Origin: a virus
Virus record (IMG/VR): IMGVR_UViG_3300025929_000014
Span: 1-64,000 of that record
Reading direction: 5' to 3' (one strand)
Length of the DNA stretch: 64,000 nt
In this document: positions 8,600-16,556 of the stretch, piece after piece
Layout of the letters: the number at the start of each line of letters is the position of its first letter
Numbering within the stretch: position 1 is the first letter of the stretch
Translations under genes and position numbers: made by a program
Notes under the pieces: generated by a model
Told to the model about the DNA's origin: nothing
The model's database searches: none
What the model saw: only the letters and a program-made list of their open reading frames with translations

Positions 8600-9796
8600 C
8601 TACCTCCCATCCAGTCGCTTGAATATCTTCGCAGCGTCTTCACTGTCCTGCGTTTCGGAGAGCTTGGCATAATGGAAGACCATGGCCGGCGTCTTCCAGC
8701 CCATGCGGCCCTGCATGCCCTTGATGGAGACCTCGCCGCCAGCGAGCGCGTGCGTCGTATGCGTGACACGCAAGTCATGGAAGCGAATCTTCGGCACGCC
8801 GGCTGCGAGGATCAGGCGCTGAAACGCGCGATACACGTTGCTCATGCCAAGGAGGGTGCCATTTCTTGAGGGGAAGACCAGATCGTCCGGCTGGGCGTCC
8901 ATCGGGCGGTGCGCCCTGAGCGCGTCGGCCGTATCGGCGTCGATAAGCACGCTGCGATACCCGTCGCCGCCTTTGGTGAACTGATGATGATGGGCAGGGC
9001 CGGAGTCGCTGCCGGTAACCGCTTCAACGACGTGTACTACTGCCATGTTACCAGGTCTGGTGGTCGCCAGGTCGATATTACGCCATTTGAGTGGGATCAG
9101 CTCGCCCTCGCGCATGCCGGTGTAGGCCGCCAGGCGCCAGAAGGGGCCATACTGATGCCGGTCGGCGACCTCCAGGAAACGCTGCAGATCATCGATCTTC
9201 CGCCAGTAGGTAGGCTGCCGCGTCACTTTCACCCTGGGCCGCTTGACGCCCTGGAGCGGATTGGCGCCCAGTTCGTGGCGCTCCAAAGCATCGGAGAGGG
9301 CCGACGAGAGCACCGCCCAGACCAGGCGCCGGGTGTTGTCGGCGACCGGCAATCCGGTGCGGTGATTGTTCAGATCGTCCAGCAACTTGAGGCAGTGCGG
9401 CGCGCGAAGCGCCTGCAGCTCAATATGGCCGATGGCGGGGATGATATGCGTGCGGGTGATCGAGAGATAGTTCTCCCTGGTATTTTCGTTCTGGATACGG
9501 GGCAGCCAGGCCAGGAGGTAGGCGCCGACCGAGCATTTGCTGGGCGCCACCAGCTGGCCCTTGCCGACGGCGTTGCGCAGGCGGGCCAGCTCGCGCTCGG
9601 CCGCCGCTTTGGGATCCGGGTCCGTGCGCTTGGAGAAGGTGCCCACCTGGGACCGCTTGGTGCGGCCGTCGAGATAGACCATCTCCGCCTTCACAACCCA
9701 GGTCGTCACCTCCACCATGGCGCCCTGCAGGCGCTTGTTGCGGCGCTCGTAGGTGCGGGCTTCCATCCAGTAGCGAATCGTGCGTAGGGCATCCAT
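8600..9796 (-). CDS. int: Tyrosine-type site-specific integrase
   Basis: The protein would recombine attP with the host attB in the tRNA-Lys gene. The N-terminal AP2-like arm-binding region (about residues 27-80, VEVTTWVVKAEMVYLDGR) precedes the SAM-like core-binding domain (about 90-190). The catalytic residues are in place: Arg in TGMREGE (about 230), Lys in the beta-hairpin HHQFTKGGDGYR, H340/R343 in FHDLRVTH, W367 and the nucleophile Y376 in FHYAKLSE. Length (398) is normal. The start at 9796 has no strong ribosome site, and ATG at about residue 27 is possible. An excisionase-like gene lies 9 bases upstream and attP 1.1 kb downstream. Confidence 0.93.
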   Translation of the reverse strand: MDALRTIRYWMEARTYERRNKRLQGAMVEVTTWVVKAEMVYLDGRTKRSQVGTFSKRTDPDPKAAAERELARLRNAVGKGQLVAPSKCSVGAYLLAWLPRIQNENTRENYLSITRTHIIPAIGHIELQALRAPHCLKLLDDLNNHRTGLPVADNTRRLVWAVLSSALSDALERHELGANPLQGVKRPRVKVTRQPTYWRKIDDLQRFLEVADRHQYGPFWRLAAYTGMREGELIPLKWRNIDLATTRPGNMAVVHVVEAVTGSDSGPAHHHQFTKGGDGYRSVLIDADTADALRAHRPMDAQPDDLVFPSRNGTLLGMSNVYRAFQRLILAAGVPKIRFHDLRVTHTTHALAGGEVSIKGMQGRMGWKTPAMVFHYAKLSETQDSEDAAKIFKRLDGR

Positions 9797-9805
9797 GCAA
9801 GCATG

Positions 9806-10006
9806 TTAGCGTGCTACGTGGTTCTTGACCACTCCCCGATTCGCATCCAGCCAGGCATCCAGGAGGCGCTTGGAGTACAGGGCCTTATAGCCCATGTTAG
9901 TGACGCGCGGCCACTCCCCCTTTGCCTCCTGCTTGGCCACGAAGTTGACCGAGCAGCTAAACATGTCGGCCACTTCCTGGCGCGTCAGCAACTTGTCGTC
10001 CGGCAC
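9806..10006 (-). CDS. Excisionase-like HTH protein
   Basis: The 66-residue protein has a MerR/HTH_17-type helix-turn-helix, LLTRQEVADMFSCSVNFVAKQEAKGEWPR, followed by YSKRLLDAWL, as in small excisionases. I chose GTG 10006 because GGGAGA lies seven bases upstream; longer frames run through the Cys-rich gene. The position just before int supports a role in directing excision or regulating int. Confidence 0.65.
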   Translation of the reverse strand: MPDDKLLTRQEVADMFSCSVNFVAKQEAKGEWPRVTNMGYKALYSKRLLDAWLDANRGVVKNHVAR

Positions 10007-10160
10007 GTCTTTTCTCCCAACACCATACACAGTAGCAATGGAAGCCGCCCGTAGGCGACGGAGGCCAGACACGGCACGCCATGCAGACCTCCTGCCCGCA
10101 GTCATCGCACGCCAGCACGCAGGGAGAACCCTCCCCGCAGCCGGCGCACTCACCGGTCAT
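9957..10160 (-). CDS. Cysteine-rich zinc-binding small protein
   Basis: A 67-residue protein with eleven cysteines, in pairs such as CAGCGEGSPC, CDDCGQEVCMAC and CYCVWCWEK, a treble-clef or zinc-ribbon-like pattern. It overlaps the excisionase-like start by 50 bases in another frame and begins three bases after the preceding stop. The dense Cys pattern argues that it is a real gene rather than a shadow. Confidence 0.55.
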   Translation of the reverse strand: MTGECAGCGEGSPCVLACDDCGQEVCMACRVWPPSPTGGFHCYCVWCWEKRRAGRQVADAPGSGRHV

Positions 10161-10163
10161 GAA

Positions 10164-10718
10164 TCAGCTGTACACCCATTTTTCTGGGTGCCCTGTCTCC
10201 TGCAGCTCGCTCATCAGCTTTTTCAACCGTGCCACCTTGGTATCGGGATCGATGAACTTATTCCAGGCGCACTCCGTACAGACGAGCATCACACCTTCGC
10301 CCATTGGAGCATCCTCGAAGACTACTTCACTGAAGCAGATATCCGGCTCTGCGGGAGGTTCCTGGAGCGCCTTGGACTCCTCAATATGGCGCAGCGTATG
10401 CACGCGCCCCTCCTCGAAGCCGACCTTGCGTCCGTGGTCCATGCCCGCTACGTAGCCATCCTGGTGGCCATTCATGTAGTGCTCTTGCAGCTGGGCGAGG
10501 GTAGGCGGCGCGACCACAACCGGCTCCGGCTCCGGCTCGACATGCGTGGTGGCGGGCTTCGGCTGCATAGCGTCAAGCTCCCGCAAGAACTTTTCGATAT
10601 CGAAGATGGGCACCTGCTGCGGTACAGATGGGATAGTGAACTTCTGAACATAGCCCAGTTGGGGATTACAGGCCGAGCAACCGCCCGGACGATTTATTGT
10701 ACACATGCAGATACCCAT
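10164..10718 (-). CDS. Hypothetical protein with N- and C-terminal cysteine motifs
   Basis: A 184-residue protein. The start has a Cys-rich MCTINRPGGCSAC segment, the middle is Pro/Glu rich (EPEPEPVVVAPP) then helical, and the end has a single CTEC. It is not recognised. It is the most distal gene of the run 10.7-9.8 kb that feeds into the excisionase and integrase genes. Confidence 0.55.
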   Translation of the reverse strand: MGICMCTINRPGGCSACNPQLGYVQKFTIPSVPQQVPIFDIEKFLRELDAMQPKPATTHVEPEPEPVVVAPPTLAQLQEHYMNGHQDGYVAGMDHGRKVGFEEGRVHTLRHIEESKALQEPPAEPDICFSEVVFEDAPMGEGVMLVCTECAWNKFIDPDTKVARLKKLMSELQETGHPEKWVYS

Positions 10719-10730
10719 GATTGTTCTCCT

Positions 10731-11150
10731 TTATGCTTTGCGCGGCTCTAAGAGAGTCAGCGTCCAGTGCTGTTTGTCGTCGTCTTTATCCAGCGTCCAG
10801 GTCCAGTCGGTAAGGAACTTCAAGAGATGCTTGAAGAACGTATCAAACTCTTTGCCGGAAGGATCGGGGCTCGACAACTCTATTTGTAAGGGATGCGAGG
10901 GAAAGTTCAGCTTGGATGCCTTTTGCGGGAGGCCGCTATCTAACATGATGCGGCGAGAGACCAGATACTCCTCAGCCGGCGAATACTCCCTGGGCGCCTT
11001 GTAGACTTGTACGAAACGACGCCAGGCATTATAGGTCTCTGGATCGCTCTGGGCTTCTTTCCAGGACGGCCAGTAGGCAGTCGCTGGATAACATGCTCCC
11101 AGCGTTTCGTACGTGTGCTGGGCCTCCAATTCTATCTGTGCTTCAGTCAT
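10731..11150 (-). CDS. Hypothetical protein
   Basis: A 139-residue acidic protein, mostly helical, that starts MTEAQIELEAQHTYETLG. The C-terminal part (residues about 95-139) is rich in Lys, Asp and Trp. It overlaps the upstream zinc-ribbon gene by four bases (ATGA), so the two are translationally coupled. Its function is unknown. Confidence 0.55.
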   Translation of the reverse strand: MTEAQIELEAQHTYETLGACYPATAYWPSWKEAQSDPETYNAWRRFVQVYKAPREYSPAEEYLVSRRIMLDSGLPQKASKLNFPSHPLQIELSSPDPSGKEFDTFFKHLLKFLTDWTWTLDKDDDKQHWTLTLLEPRKA

Positions 11151-11365
11151 GTGCGCACACCCCTAAACCCGACCGGCAGCGGATTGCCGTTCGTCGGAAC
11201 GCATCCACAACAGAAATAAAAGTGATCGCTGGTGTAGACGTAGATCAGGTTCTTGCATCCTGTACAACGATGGACACCTGATTGCCTGGGAGCATCGCGC
11301 ACCTCCTGACCGCATGCGGTACAAGCAGAACCTAGATGCGCGCTACAGCGGTAGCACTTACTCAT
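11147..11365 (-). CDS. Small zinc-ribbon protein
   Basis: A 72-residue protein with four Cys pairs (CYRC, CTACG, CTGC, CCGC), consistent with two zinc ribbons. Its function is unknown. It lies between another zinc-finger gene (11376-11819) and a helical ORFan in the same leftward operon. Confidence 0.6.
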   Translation of the reverse strand: MSKCYRCSAHLGSACTACGQEVRDAPRQSGVHRCTGCKNLIYVYTSDHFYFCCGCVPTNGNPLPVGFRGVRT

Positions 11366-11375
11366 CTGTTACCCC

Positions 11376-11819
11376 CTACTCGAAATCCCACCGATGCTTT
11401 TCATCGAGGCGCTCACATTCTGCATCCCATCTATGTGCGGAAATAGCCTCGTAGCACTGCATGCAAAGATGATCGGCCGGACAGCCGAACGACCGCTTAA
11501 TGAGACTGGTCGAGTACACCTTCCCGCAACAGGCGCAGCGAAAAGTAGCCTTACCCGCCTTTTCGCAGCTCTGGCAAAGATGCTCATCCTGCTCGTTCGT
11601 CGCCGATGACTGTAACTCCCAGCCGGCACGCTTCAGCTGCCGCTCGAAGGTCACCATGCAGTAGTGCGGAAAGGGGCGCCCATTCCACTTAGCTACCATC
11701 ACCTCATGGCATTCGGCACAGCGCTCCGCCTCAACCAGCATCAACGCATAGGCCGCTCGCCCTGGACTCTCCAGGAAAATAGAGGGCGTAAAGGTCTCCA
11801 GGTCTTTTTCGGTGTTCAT
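11376..11819 (-). CDS. Zinc-finger-like hypothetical protein
   Basis: A 147-residue protein with four CxxC pairs (CAEC, CQSC, CACC, CMQC), suggesting two zinc sites. The middle pair CACCGKVYSTSLIK resembles an HNH-type zinc scaffold but has no HNH catalytic His-Asn-His that I can see. It overlaps the upstream gene by four bases. Confidence 0.55.
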   Translation of the reverse strand: MNTEKDLETFTPSIFLESPGRAAYALMLVEAERCAECHEVMVAKWNGRPFPHYCMVTFERQLKRAGWELQSSATNEQDEHLCQSCEKAGKATFRCACCGKVYSTSLIKRSFGCPADHLCMQCYEAISAHRWDAECERLDEKHRWDFE

Positions 11820-11989
11820 TTGGGCCTATCCTCCAGCTTCTTTAAGCGCTCCTCCACATCAGCCAGGCGCTTGCCGAGCGGCTTACGCGCCCGAAGCGCG
11901 GACGATGCGCGCTCCACCAACTCCTTGGACGTGACATTGAGCACATGCAGAGCGGCCGCCTCCAGCATGCGCGCATAGGGCTGCTTCAT
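11816..11989 (-). CDS. Small basic hypothetical protein
   Basis: A 57-residue helical and basic protein with a C-terminal ADVEERLKKLEDR heptad-like stretch. The start ATG 11989 overlaps the stop of the 300-residue upstream gene (ATGA). A longer frame begins inside that gene and is less likely. Confidence 0.5.
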   Translation of the reverse strand: MKQPYARMLEAAALHVLNVTSKELVERASSALRARKPLGKRLADVEERLKKLEDRPK

Positions 11990-12888
11990 GAACGAATCTC
12001 CAGCCAGCCCTGTAAAAATGGAGCGTGGCAGCACACGGCGCCGGAGCCGGCGGCTATCAAATTGGTGGATGGACCCGTAGGCGGCAGGGTGAGCAGCGCA
12101 TCGCCCTGCATCTCGTAGGTCTCGATGGCGAACTCCTCATGCTCCTGGATCAGAAACTCGCGCTCGCGCCAGTGCGCCGGCCACGCATAGGAGAGGGCGA
12201 AGACATGCCCGACCGGCAACTCGTTGCCGCAGATGATGGGGATGTCGAGCGGGGGTGGAGGGCGATTACGTGAGAGATTGCCCCAGGCGCGATAGGTGAG
12301 CCTGGGATCGGCGCGCTCAATATGCTCCTCCAGCCGAAATGGCCCATGTCCCTTCGCGTCCATAAGCATGAAATCAGTACAACGCTGCACGATCTGATGC
12401 TGGAGGAAATGAGCGTCGCGATGCGACATGGCGAGCACGTTCGGCAACGCGTCGCGCTCGGCGATCATGGTCAACAGAAGATCGACGACGCCATCCAGGA
12501 GGCCATCCTGCGAGGACACGCGAAAAGTGGCGCCGGAATGGGCCATCGCCATCTGGCAGAGGAGACCATAGTACGAACAGGTATTGGCTTCCATTGGTGG
12601 GGTCGGCAGCCCGCCCAGGGCATAGAGATTGGGATCGAGGTGGCAGGGGAACGCCGCTTCGGGCAGCAGGCGCTGCTCCGGGCAGGAGAGGAGCAGGTTA
12701 TGCTCCTCGAAGCGGGCGCGCTCCCGGATCAGGGTATCCGTCATCTCCGCTACAGCATCGCCGGGTCCACGATGATACTGCGCCTCATAAGAGACGCTGC
12801 CGGGCACCGACCAGCGCGAGATGGGCAGCTGGAAGCGCAGATAGGAGCTGGGCGAGGTCCAGATGCGGGAAGGAATACTACGTATCAC
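11986..12888 (-). CDS. Hypothetical protein, faintly HK97 capsid-like
   Basis: The 300-residue product is not firmly recognised. Its order of elements resembles part of an HK97-fold coat protein: WSVPGSVSYEAQY, a long helix ending in an Glu-rich EEHNLLL segment, a GLLDGVVDLLLTMIAE helix, the VLAMSHRDAHFLQ segment, and finally IPIICGNELPVGHVFAL followed by a beta-rich end. This is a weak visual resemblance, not a domain hit. The GTG start overlaps the upstream stop (GTGA). The main capsid gene of this phage is more likely beyond the left edge, downstream of portal. Confidence 0.5.
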   Translation of the reverse strand: MIRSIPSRIWTSPSSYLRFQLPISRWSVPGSVSYEAQYHRGPGDAVAEMTDTLIRERARFEEHNLLLSCPEQRLLPEAAFPCHLDPNLYALGGLPTPPMEANTCSYYGLLCQMAMAHSGATFRVSSQDGLLDGVVDLLLTMIAERDALPNVLAMSHRDAHFLQHQIVQRCTDFMLMDAKGHGPFRLEEHIERADPRLTYRAWGNLSRNRPPPPLDIPIICGNELPVGHVFALSYAWPAHWREREFLIQEHEEFAIETYEMQGDALLTLPPTGPSTNLIAAGSGAVCCHAPFLQGWLEIRS

Positions 12889-13199
12889 GGCGTGGACGCC
12901 GCCATGAGCGCCTGACGCCGATCAATGATCTCCTGACAGGTCAGATAGGAGAGATCGCTCTCACACCTACCTCCCCCTAAAATGGCCGCCAGACCAAAAC
13001 AGTTCTGACAGATTCCGGTAAGCCCCGACTGAACATACGAGCCAGAAGCGGAGCGTATCAAGGAACGCTGCCATAGTACACAATGATCATTCGCGATAAA
13101 AAGGTCGTCCGCCTCCAGCATGCGTTCACACAACGCATCATGTACAGGATCGGGCGAATATGCCCACGAAATATGATTTTCAGGATCAGGAGATGGCAT
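12885..13199 (-). CDS. Hypothetical protein with cysteine pairs
   Basis: A 104-residue protein with five Cys residues, including CQNC and two later single cysteines (GRCESDLSYLTC), a possible single zinc site. It lies between the two faintly capsid-like genes and overlaps both by 4-14 bases. No function is suggested. Confidence 0.5.
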   Translation of the reverse strand: MPSPDPENHISWAYSPDPVHDALCERMLEADDLFIANDHCVLWQRSLIRSASGSYVQSGLTGICQNCFGLAAILGGGRCESDLSYLTCQEIIDRRQALMAASTP

Positions 13200-13776
13200 C
13201 GGTAATCTGGCTCCAGGTCAGGGCTGCACACCAGCGCTGGATCTTCTCCGGCGAGAGGCCCTGCGTGTGATAGAGGTGGCGGACGTAGGCGCGATACTTG
13301 TCCGGGTTGGAGGGATCATAGATGGGCGGCGCCTCCACCACGATGATGCGTGGCTGACGCTCAGCTGCGGGGCGCAGGCCGATGCCAGAGAGGAGATCAT
13401 CCTCCTGCCCCAGTATCTGGGCGCGAAGCTGCTCACTGATGCGCTTGACATAGGGATGCAGATCTATGTCAGGTGCCGGCATCAGCGAGATCTCGCGCAG
13501 CTGCATCTCACCATCCTGGTTATAGGAGTAGCCGGCCGAATAGAAGTTGCGGATGGGGCGGAACTCGACGGCCTTACCGGAAGCCGGCACACGAGGAATC
13601 TTGTTGCGCAAAGGCGTGAAGCTGAAGGGCTCACCCTGCACGAGTTTCGTGGTAAGGGGAAGTAACTGATAATCCGAAACTAGCTCAGATAGGGGAGGAG
13701 CATAATGAAGAACCGATTGAGCGTACAAGCCTTCCATCGCCCGAATGAGCTGGTCTGGCGGTCTTACTTCATCCAT
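13186..13776 (-). CDS. Hypothetical protein, N-terminal part faintly coat-like
   Basis: A 196-residue protein. Residues about 35-80 contain FTPLRNKIPRVPASGKAVEF, similar in feel to the 'TPLRN.IPRv.g.G.a..w' start of some siphophage coat proteins. The C-terminal half (about 115-196) is a different helical domain ending KYRAYVRHLYHTQGLSPEKI, like a small HTH or SAP-type fold. It overlaps neighbours on both sides. The resemblance is weak. Confidence 0.5.
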   Translation of the reverse strand: MDEVRPPDQLIRAMEGLYAQSVLHYAPPLSELVSDYQLLPLTTKLVQGEPFSFTPLRNKIPRVPASGKAVEFRPIRNFYSAGYSYNQDGEMQLREISLMPAPDIDLHPYVKRISEQLRAQILGQEDDLLSGIGLRPAAERQPRIIVVEAPPIYDPSNPDKYRAYVRHLYHTQGLSPEKIQRWCAALTWSQITDAIS

Positions 13777-14023
13777 CGCTCGCCTCGATGGCGGCCACCG
13801 CTAAAGCGGCCACCTGGACCAAACGGCGCTGACATAATTCCGGGCAGTTATCTTCACTCGCTTTCTGAGCCTCGCCGGCATAGCGCGTGATGTATGCAAT
13901 CCAATCGTTAATGCTGTGCTGCTTATCGTGGATCTCCCCACCCCACCGACCATTCTGATGCAGGCGTTCCGCCTCAATCGTGCTGTAGATGCTCGACCTG
14001 CCTTTGCGCACTAACGCATCCAT
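13769..14023 (-). CDS. MazG-like NTP-pyrophosphatase family protein (degenerate)
   Basis: The 84-residue layout (ERLHQNGRWGG, HSINDWIAYITRYAGEA and RRLVQVAALAVAAIEA) matches short phage all-alpha NTP-PPase-like proteins ('ER..Qd.kwG..h....W..il.EE.GEa...lvqvAAva.a'). Those proteins hydrolyse NTPs to NMPs. The usual paired EE of the first acidic helix is replaced by TRYAGE, so activity is doubtful. Confidence 0.5.
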   Translation of the reverse strand: MDALVRKGRSSIYSTIEAERLHQNGRWGGEIHDKQHSINDWIAYITRYAGEAQKASEDNCPELCQRRLVQVAALAVAAIEASDG

Positions 14024-14250
14024 AGCGGCCGATCCTCCGGCGAAAGTGTATGGGCGTCAACATCCGCCTCAAGCCATTCGATGGCCGGGCGCTGTGCGGC
14101 CATCAGGGCGTGGCCGGCCACCATGGCGCCCATTTGCAGGGCGTCATATTGCGCTTTGCCGGCCGCATAATAGGCCATCATCAGCTGCTCGTTGGCGGCG
14201 TTGATGTGCGCGATATAGGCTTTGATCGCCTCTGTGTCTTCAGATTCCAT
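14011..14250 (-). CDS. Small helical hypothetical protein
   Basis: A 79-residue, almost entirely helical protein. The start at ATG 14250 follows the end of the membrane protein gene (10-base overlap). A frame extending further upstream shadows that gene. No motif is recognised. Confidence 0.5.
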   Translation of the reverse strand: MESEDTEAIKAYIAHINAANEQLMMAYYAAGKAQYDALQMGAMVAGHALMAAQRPAIEWLEADVDAHTLSPEDRPLWMR

Positions 14251-14608
14251 CCGGCAGATCCTCCAGCTCGGTGACATTGTTCCAGATCGAACGGGGGACG
14301 CCATTTTTGGAGTCCACCCAGCGCAGGCGCACGAACCAACCCCAGATGAGGCCGATGGCGGCCCAATCGACGCCGTTTGGCGCGGTGAGCGCTCCCAGCC
14401 AGGCAAGACCGAGCAATGCCAGCGCTGAAGCTATCGTCGAAAGTGCCATATGTGCGGCAGTGATGGCCAGCCGCTTGCCGAGCGGGTTGATGTTGCAGGC
14501 CCACCAATGAATGCGCGCATGGCCGGCGCTGCAGATGAACGAGTTATCCAGCTCTGCGGAGGTAGATGCTCGACAAACGGGGCAAAGATCTTTCACGTAG
14601 TCACCCAA
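14240..14608 (-). CDS. Membrane protein with N-terminal zinc-ribbon-like motif
   Basis: The 122-residue protein has CPVC at residues 9-12 and C-x3-H around residue 26 at its N terminus. Two hydrophobic helices follow, at about 50-70 and 80-95. The last 25 residues are acidic and soluble. It is probably an inner-membrane protein of unknown job, possibly superinfection exclusion, which is a guess. Confidence 0.55.
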   Translation of the reverse strand: MGDYVKDLCPVCRASTSAELDNSFICSAGHARIHWWACNINPLGKRLAITAAHMALSTIASALALLGLAWLGALTAPNGVDWAAIGLIWGWFVRLRWVDSKNGVPRSIWNNVTELEDLPDGI

Positions 14609-14949
14609 TCAGAATACTTTTCGATGGCCTCAAGGCATTCCAGTTCTTCGTGTGCCGCCAGGTGCATGATCGCTCCGATGAGCATTTCGTGCAGGGGAGT
14701 GAGGGCGTGGTTGACCAGAATGGGCGCCAGGATCGCCAGGACGCCGCTCGCGTTGTGGCTCTGATACGGCCGGAAGAGGTGAGCGGTCGCCCTGGCCATG
14801 GCGATGGTGGCAGGGGTGGTGTCAACGCCAGAGCGATTGGCGAGGTCGGCGACCTGCGCCGCCAGGCTATCCAGCGTGAAAATGTACTGGTGGCGCTCAT
14901 AGCCCTGGTAGGTCTTGGCGTGGGCGAGAATCTGCTCGACGGTCCTCAT
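14593..14949 (-). CDS. Hypothetical alpha-helical protein
   Basis: A 118-residue helical protein starting MRTVEQILAHAKTY. ATG 14949 was chosen because GGAGGAAGGGG lies 12-20 bases upstream; the longer frame runs into G+C-rich noncoding DNA. It contains many Ala/Leu/His residues and no recognised motif. It is the first gene of the leftward accessory operon that continues to about 9.8 kb. Confidence 0.55.
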   Translation of the reverse strand: MRTVEQILAHAKTYQGYERHQYIFTLDSLAAQVADLANRSGVDTTPATIAMARATAHLFRPYQSHNASGVLAILAPILVNHALTPLHEMLIGAIMHLAAHEELECLEAIEKYSDWVTT

Positions 14950-15318
14950 GCTGGCGATTTCCCCTTCCTCCAGGAAATGACATTCTAGTGTTTTTTCCCA
15001 AAAAATATGCGGCGCAGGCGATAATATACTGCTGCTGCGTATGGCCCCCGCCCGCCGGGGCTCCACCGGAGTCCCATTTTCGCGTCTTCCCTCTGACACC
15101 CCTACCCCGCCACCCTCCACAAGATCCGGGCCGCTACTCCACTACGGCCCAACTCATCCATAGTAGCACGGTTTGGTCCACCATGCAATACCCTATCCAC
15201 GAAACTTGACGGCGCCAGCCGGCGACCCCATGGGGCCGGCCGCACCCATGCCTAGTGGAAACACGGCGCGGCGCACACCAACCCCCATGGGGGCCGGCGC
15301 GCGGGCTGAGCGCGCTAC
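14950..15318. other. Noncoding interval downstream of the small-terminase gene, possible pac/cos region
   Basis: No convincing gene is visible here. The left end is A/T rich, with a TTTTTTCCCAAAAAA self-complementary run and AGTATATTATC. The right end is G+C rich and carries two palindromic blocks described separately. A GAAACTTGACGG core at 15201-15212 on the plus strand matches the genome-wide GAAwGTTG motif but has no usable -10 element. Confidence 0.5.
15226..15300. repeat. Two palindromic CCCCATGGGG-GCCGGC repeats
   Basis: CCCCATGGGGCCGGC at 15226-15240 recurs as CCCCCATGGGGGCCGGC at 15282-15298, with 56 bases between starts. Both contain the same nested palindromes. They lie just after the 3' end of the terminase-small-like gene, where pac or cos recognition sequences are commonly found. 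The role is inferred from position only. Confidence 0.5.
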
Positions 15319-15822
15319 CTAGTCGGGCGGCGGCGTGGGCGTGGGCGTGGGCGTGGGCGTGGGCGCCTCAGCCTTGCCGTGTAGGGCAAGGTAGGCGGCG
15401 CGTGCGGCAAGCGTGGGGGAGACGGGCTCGTGCTCGATGACGGGCTGCGTGGGCGCGTACATGGGCATGCTGCTCGGCTCATCTACCTGAATGATGATCG
15501 TGGGCGCGCCTCCACCCATGCCACCGGGCACGCGCTGACCATAGCGTTCCGGCCACAGGTGCTCAAGGAGGAACATCAGCAGCTTGGTGTTGCCGCCTAG
15601 TGCCTGGACGTAGGCCGTCTCCTCAAGGGGTACAGCCATGTTGCGCGGCGCCATGATGTCGTCCCACGCGGCGGCGAACTCCGGGTCGTCACGCCACATA
15701 TAGGGCGTGGTGCGGTCGATCTTGAGCTGCTCGGCCACATACTTGACGCGGCGGTGCTTCTCTAGTTCCTGTAGGAATAGGGCTTTCCGCTCAGCGACCG
15801 TTGTCGGGAGTGTTGATGTCAT
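15319..15822 (-). CDS. Putative terminase small subunit
   Basis: The 167-residue protein would bind the packaging start site and hand DNA to TerL. The N-terminal helix-turn-helix (LEKHRRVKYVAEQLKIDRTT, then YMWRDDPEFAAAWDDI) and the LLMFLLEHLWPERYGQR segment match small terminase-like HTH proteins. The C terminus is an odd (PT)n tract encoded by a tandem GTGGGC repeat at about 15335-15366. ATG 15822 was chosen over an upstream ATG at 15849 on family length. Unusually, it is about 8 kb from terL. Confidence 0.7.
   Translation of the reverse strand: MTSTLPTTVAERKALFLQELEKHRRVKYVAEQLKIDRTTPYMWRDDPEFAAAWDDIMAPRNMAVPLEETAYVQALGGNTKLLMFLLEHLWPERYGQRVPGGMGGGAPTIIIQVDEPSSMPMYAPTQPVIEHEPVSPTLAARAAYLALHGKAEAPTPTPTPTPTPPPD
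15335..15366. repeat. GTGGGC hexanucleotide tandem repeat
   Basis: About five copies of GTGGGC lie inside the 3' end of the terminase-small-like gene and encode a Pro-Thr repeat. Such tracts can expand or contract by slippage without frameshift. Confidence 0.8.
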
Positions 15823-15934
15823 ATGTCCAGTGTAGCAGGGGTGCGCCATTCGCGTCCAGGTAGGGCGCCACGCGCTGAAACGCCCCTTGCCAGTCTCCTA
15901 GCATGGGGCGTTGCGTGGCGGCTGTTGTAGCGCG

Positions 15935-16162
15935 TTAGGCGGCGGCGGTCGCGTCCTCCTCGTCCAGGGCGGCGAGCATGGCGGCGGTCGCGTCCTGCCA
16001 CGTCTGGCGGATGGCTTCGAGCAGGCCGGTAGCCGCTGGTAGGGTGGCGCCCGCTGGACGTGGGCGGCTCATGTACTCTTCGATGAGCATGCACAGCAAG
16101 GAGGCGTCCATTGTTGGGGCTGGGCTGATGGGGGTGGCTGGGCTGATCGGCAGGATGGTCAT
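15935..16162 (-). CDS. Small hypothetical protein (last gene of ORFan array)
   Basis: A 75-residue protein with a Pro-rich N terminus (TILPISPATPISPAP) and an Ala-rich amphipathic helix at the end. ATG 16162 has AAGGAG nine bases upstream. It is driven by the array promoter at 16203-16232. The function is unknown. Confidence 0.55.
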   Translation of the reverse strand: MTILPISPATPISPAPTMDASLLCMLIEEYMSRPRPAGATLPAATGLLEAIRQTWQDATAAMLAALDEEDATAAA

Positions 16163-16202
16163 GGCCTGGACTCCTTGGCTAGCGGTGCGTCTCACTGACT
16201 CT

Positions 16203-16236
16203 AGTATGCGGCTGAATGTCTCCCCCTTGCAACATT
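16203..16236 (-). promoter_or_regulatory. Array promoter for 15935-16162
   Basis: On the minus strand: GAATGTTGCAA core with -35 TTGCAA (16232-16227), an 18-base spacer and -10 CATACT (16208-16203). A GTCTCCCCCTTG/CAAGGGGGAGAC inverted repeat (about 16220-16255) spans the -35, so a terminator-like hairpin for the preceding gene overlaps the promoter. Confidence 0.65.
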
Positions 16237-16265
16237 CGCGCTACAAGGGGGAGACGGTCGGCGGC

Positions 16266-16469
16266 TTAGCAGCGATGGTAGTGGTACGCGTCATTCGCTT
16301 GGCGTGTCTCGCGCTGGATATTCGCCCAGCACGCGTTCTGTGCGTAGCAGGCCATGGTCGCCTCGTCCATCGTGCGCACGACTATGGGGCGCTCGATTTG
16401 GAGCGTATCGACCACGATGTAGACCGTGCGGAAGATCCGGCGTGACATGCGGACGGTGAAGCGTGCCAT
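16266..16469 (-). CDS. Small basic hypothetical protein
   Basis: A 67-residue protein beginning MARFTVRMSRRIFRTVYIVV. It is basic at the start and has scattered Cys and His at the end (CYAQNACW, YHYHRC). GAAGGAG lies nine bases before the ATG. It has its own array promoter at 16523-16552. Confidence 0.55.
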   Translation of the reverse strand: MARFTVRMSRRIFRTVYIVVDTLQIERPIVVRTMDEATMACYAQNACWANIQRETRQANDAYHYHRC

Positions 16470-16522
16470 GATGTTGACTCCTTCGCGCTGGGGAGGCGTC
16501 TCATTCGCGCCTCACATTCCCT

Positions 16523-16556
16523 ACTATGGGGGTGGAGGTTGTCCCCTTGCAACATT
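16523..16556 (-). promoter_or_regulatory. Array promoter for 16266-16469
   Basis: Minus strand -35 TTGCAA (16552-16547), 18-base spacer, -10 CATAGT (16528-16523). The GTTG-N8-CAAC dyad is present. A 12-base inverted repeat CCCCTTGCAACA/TGTTGCAAGGGG (about 16543-16572) spans the -35. Confidence 0.7.

Noticed and set aside
15201-15234. GAAACTTGACG core on the plus strand near terS
   Set aside because: The -10 position holds CATGGG and there is no rightward gene downstream; only the core matches.
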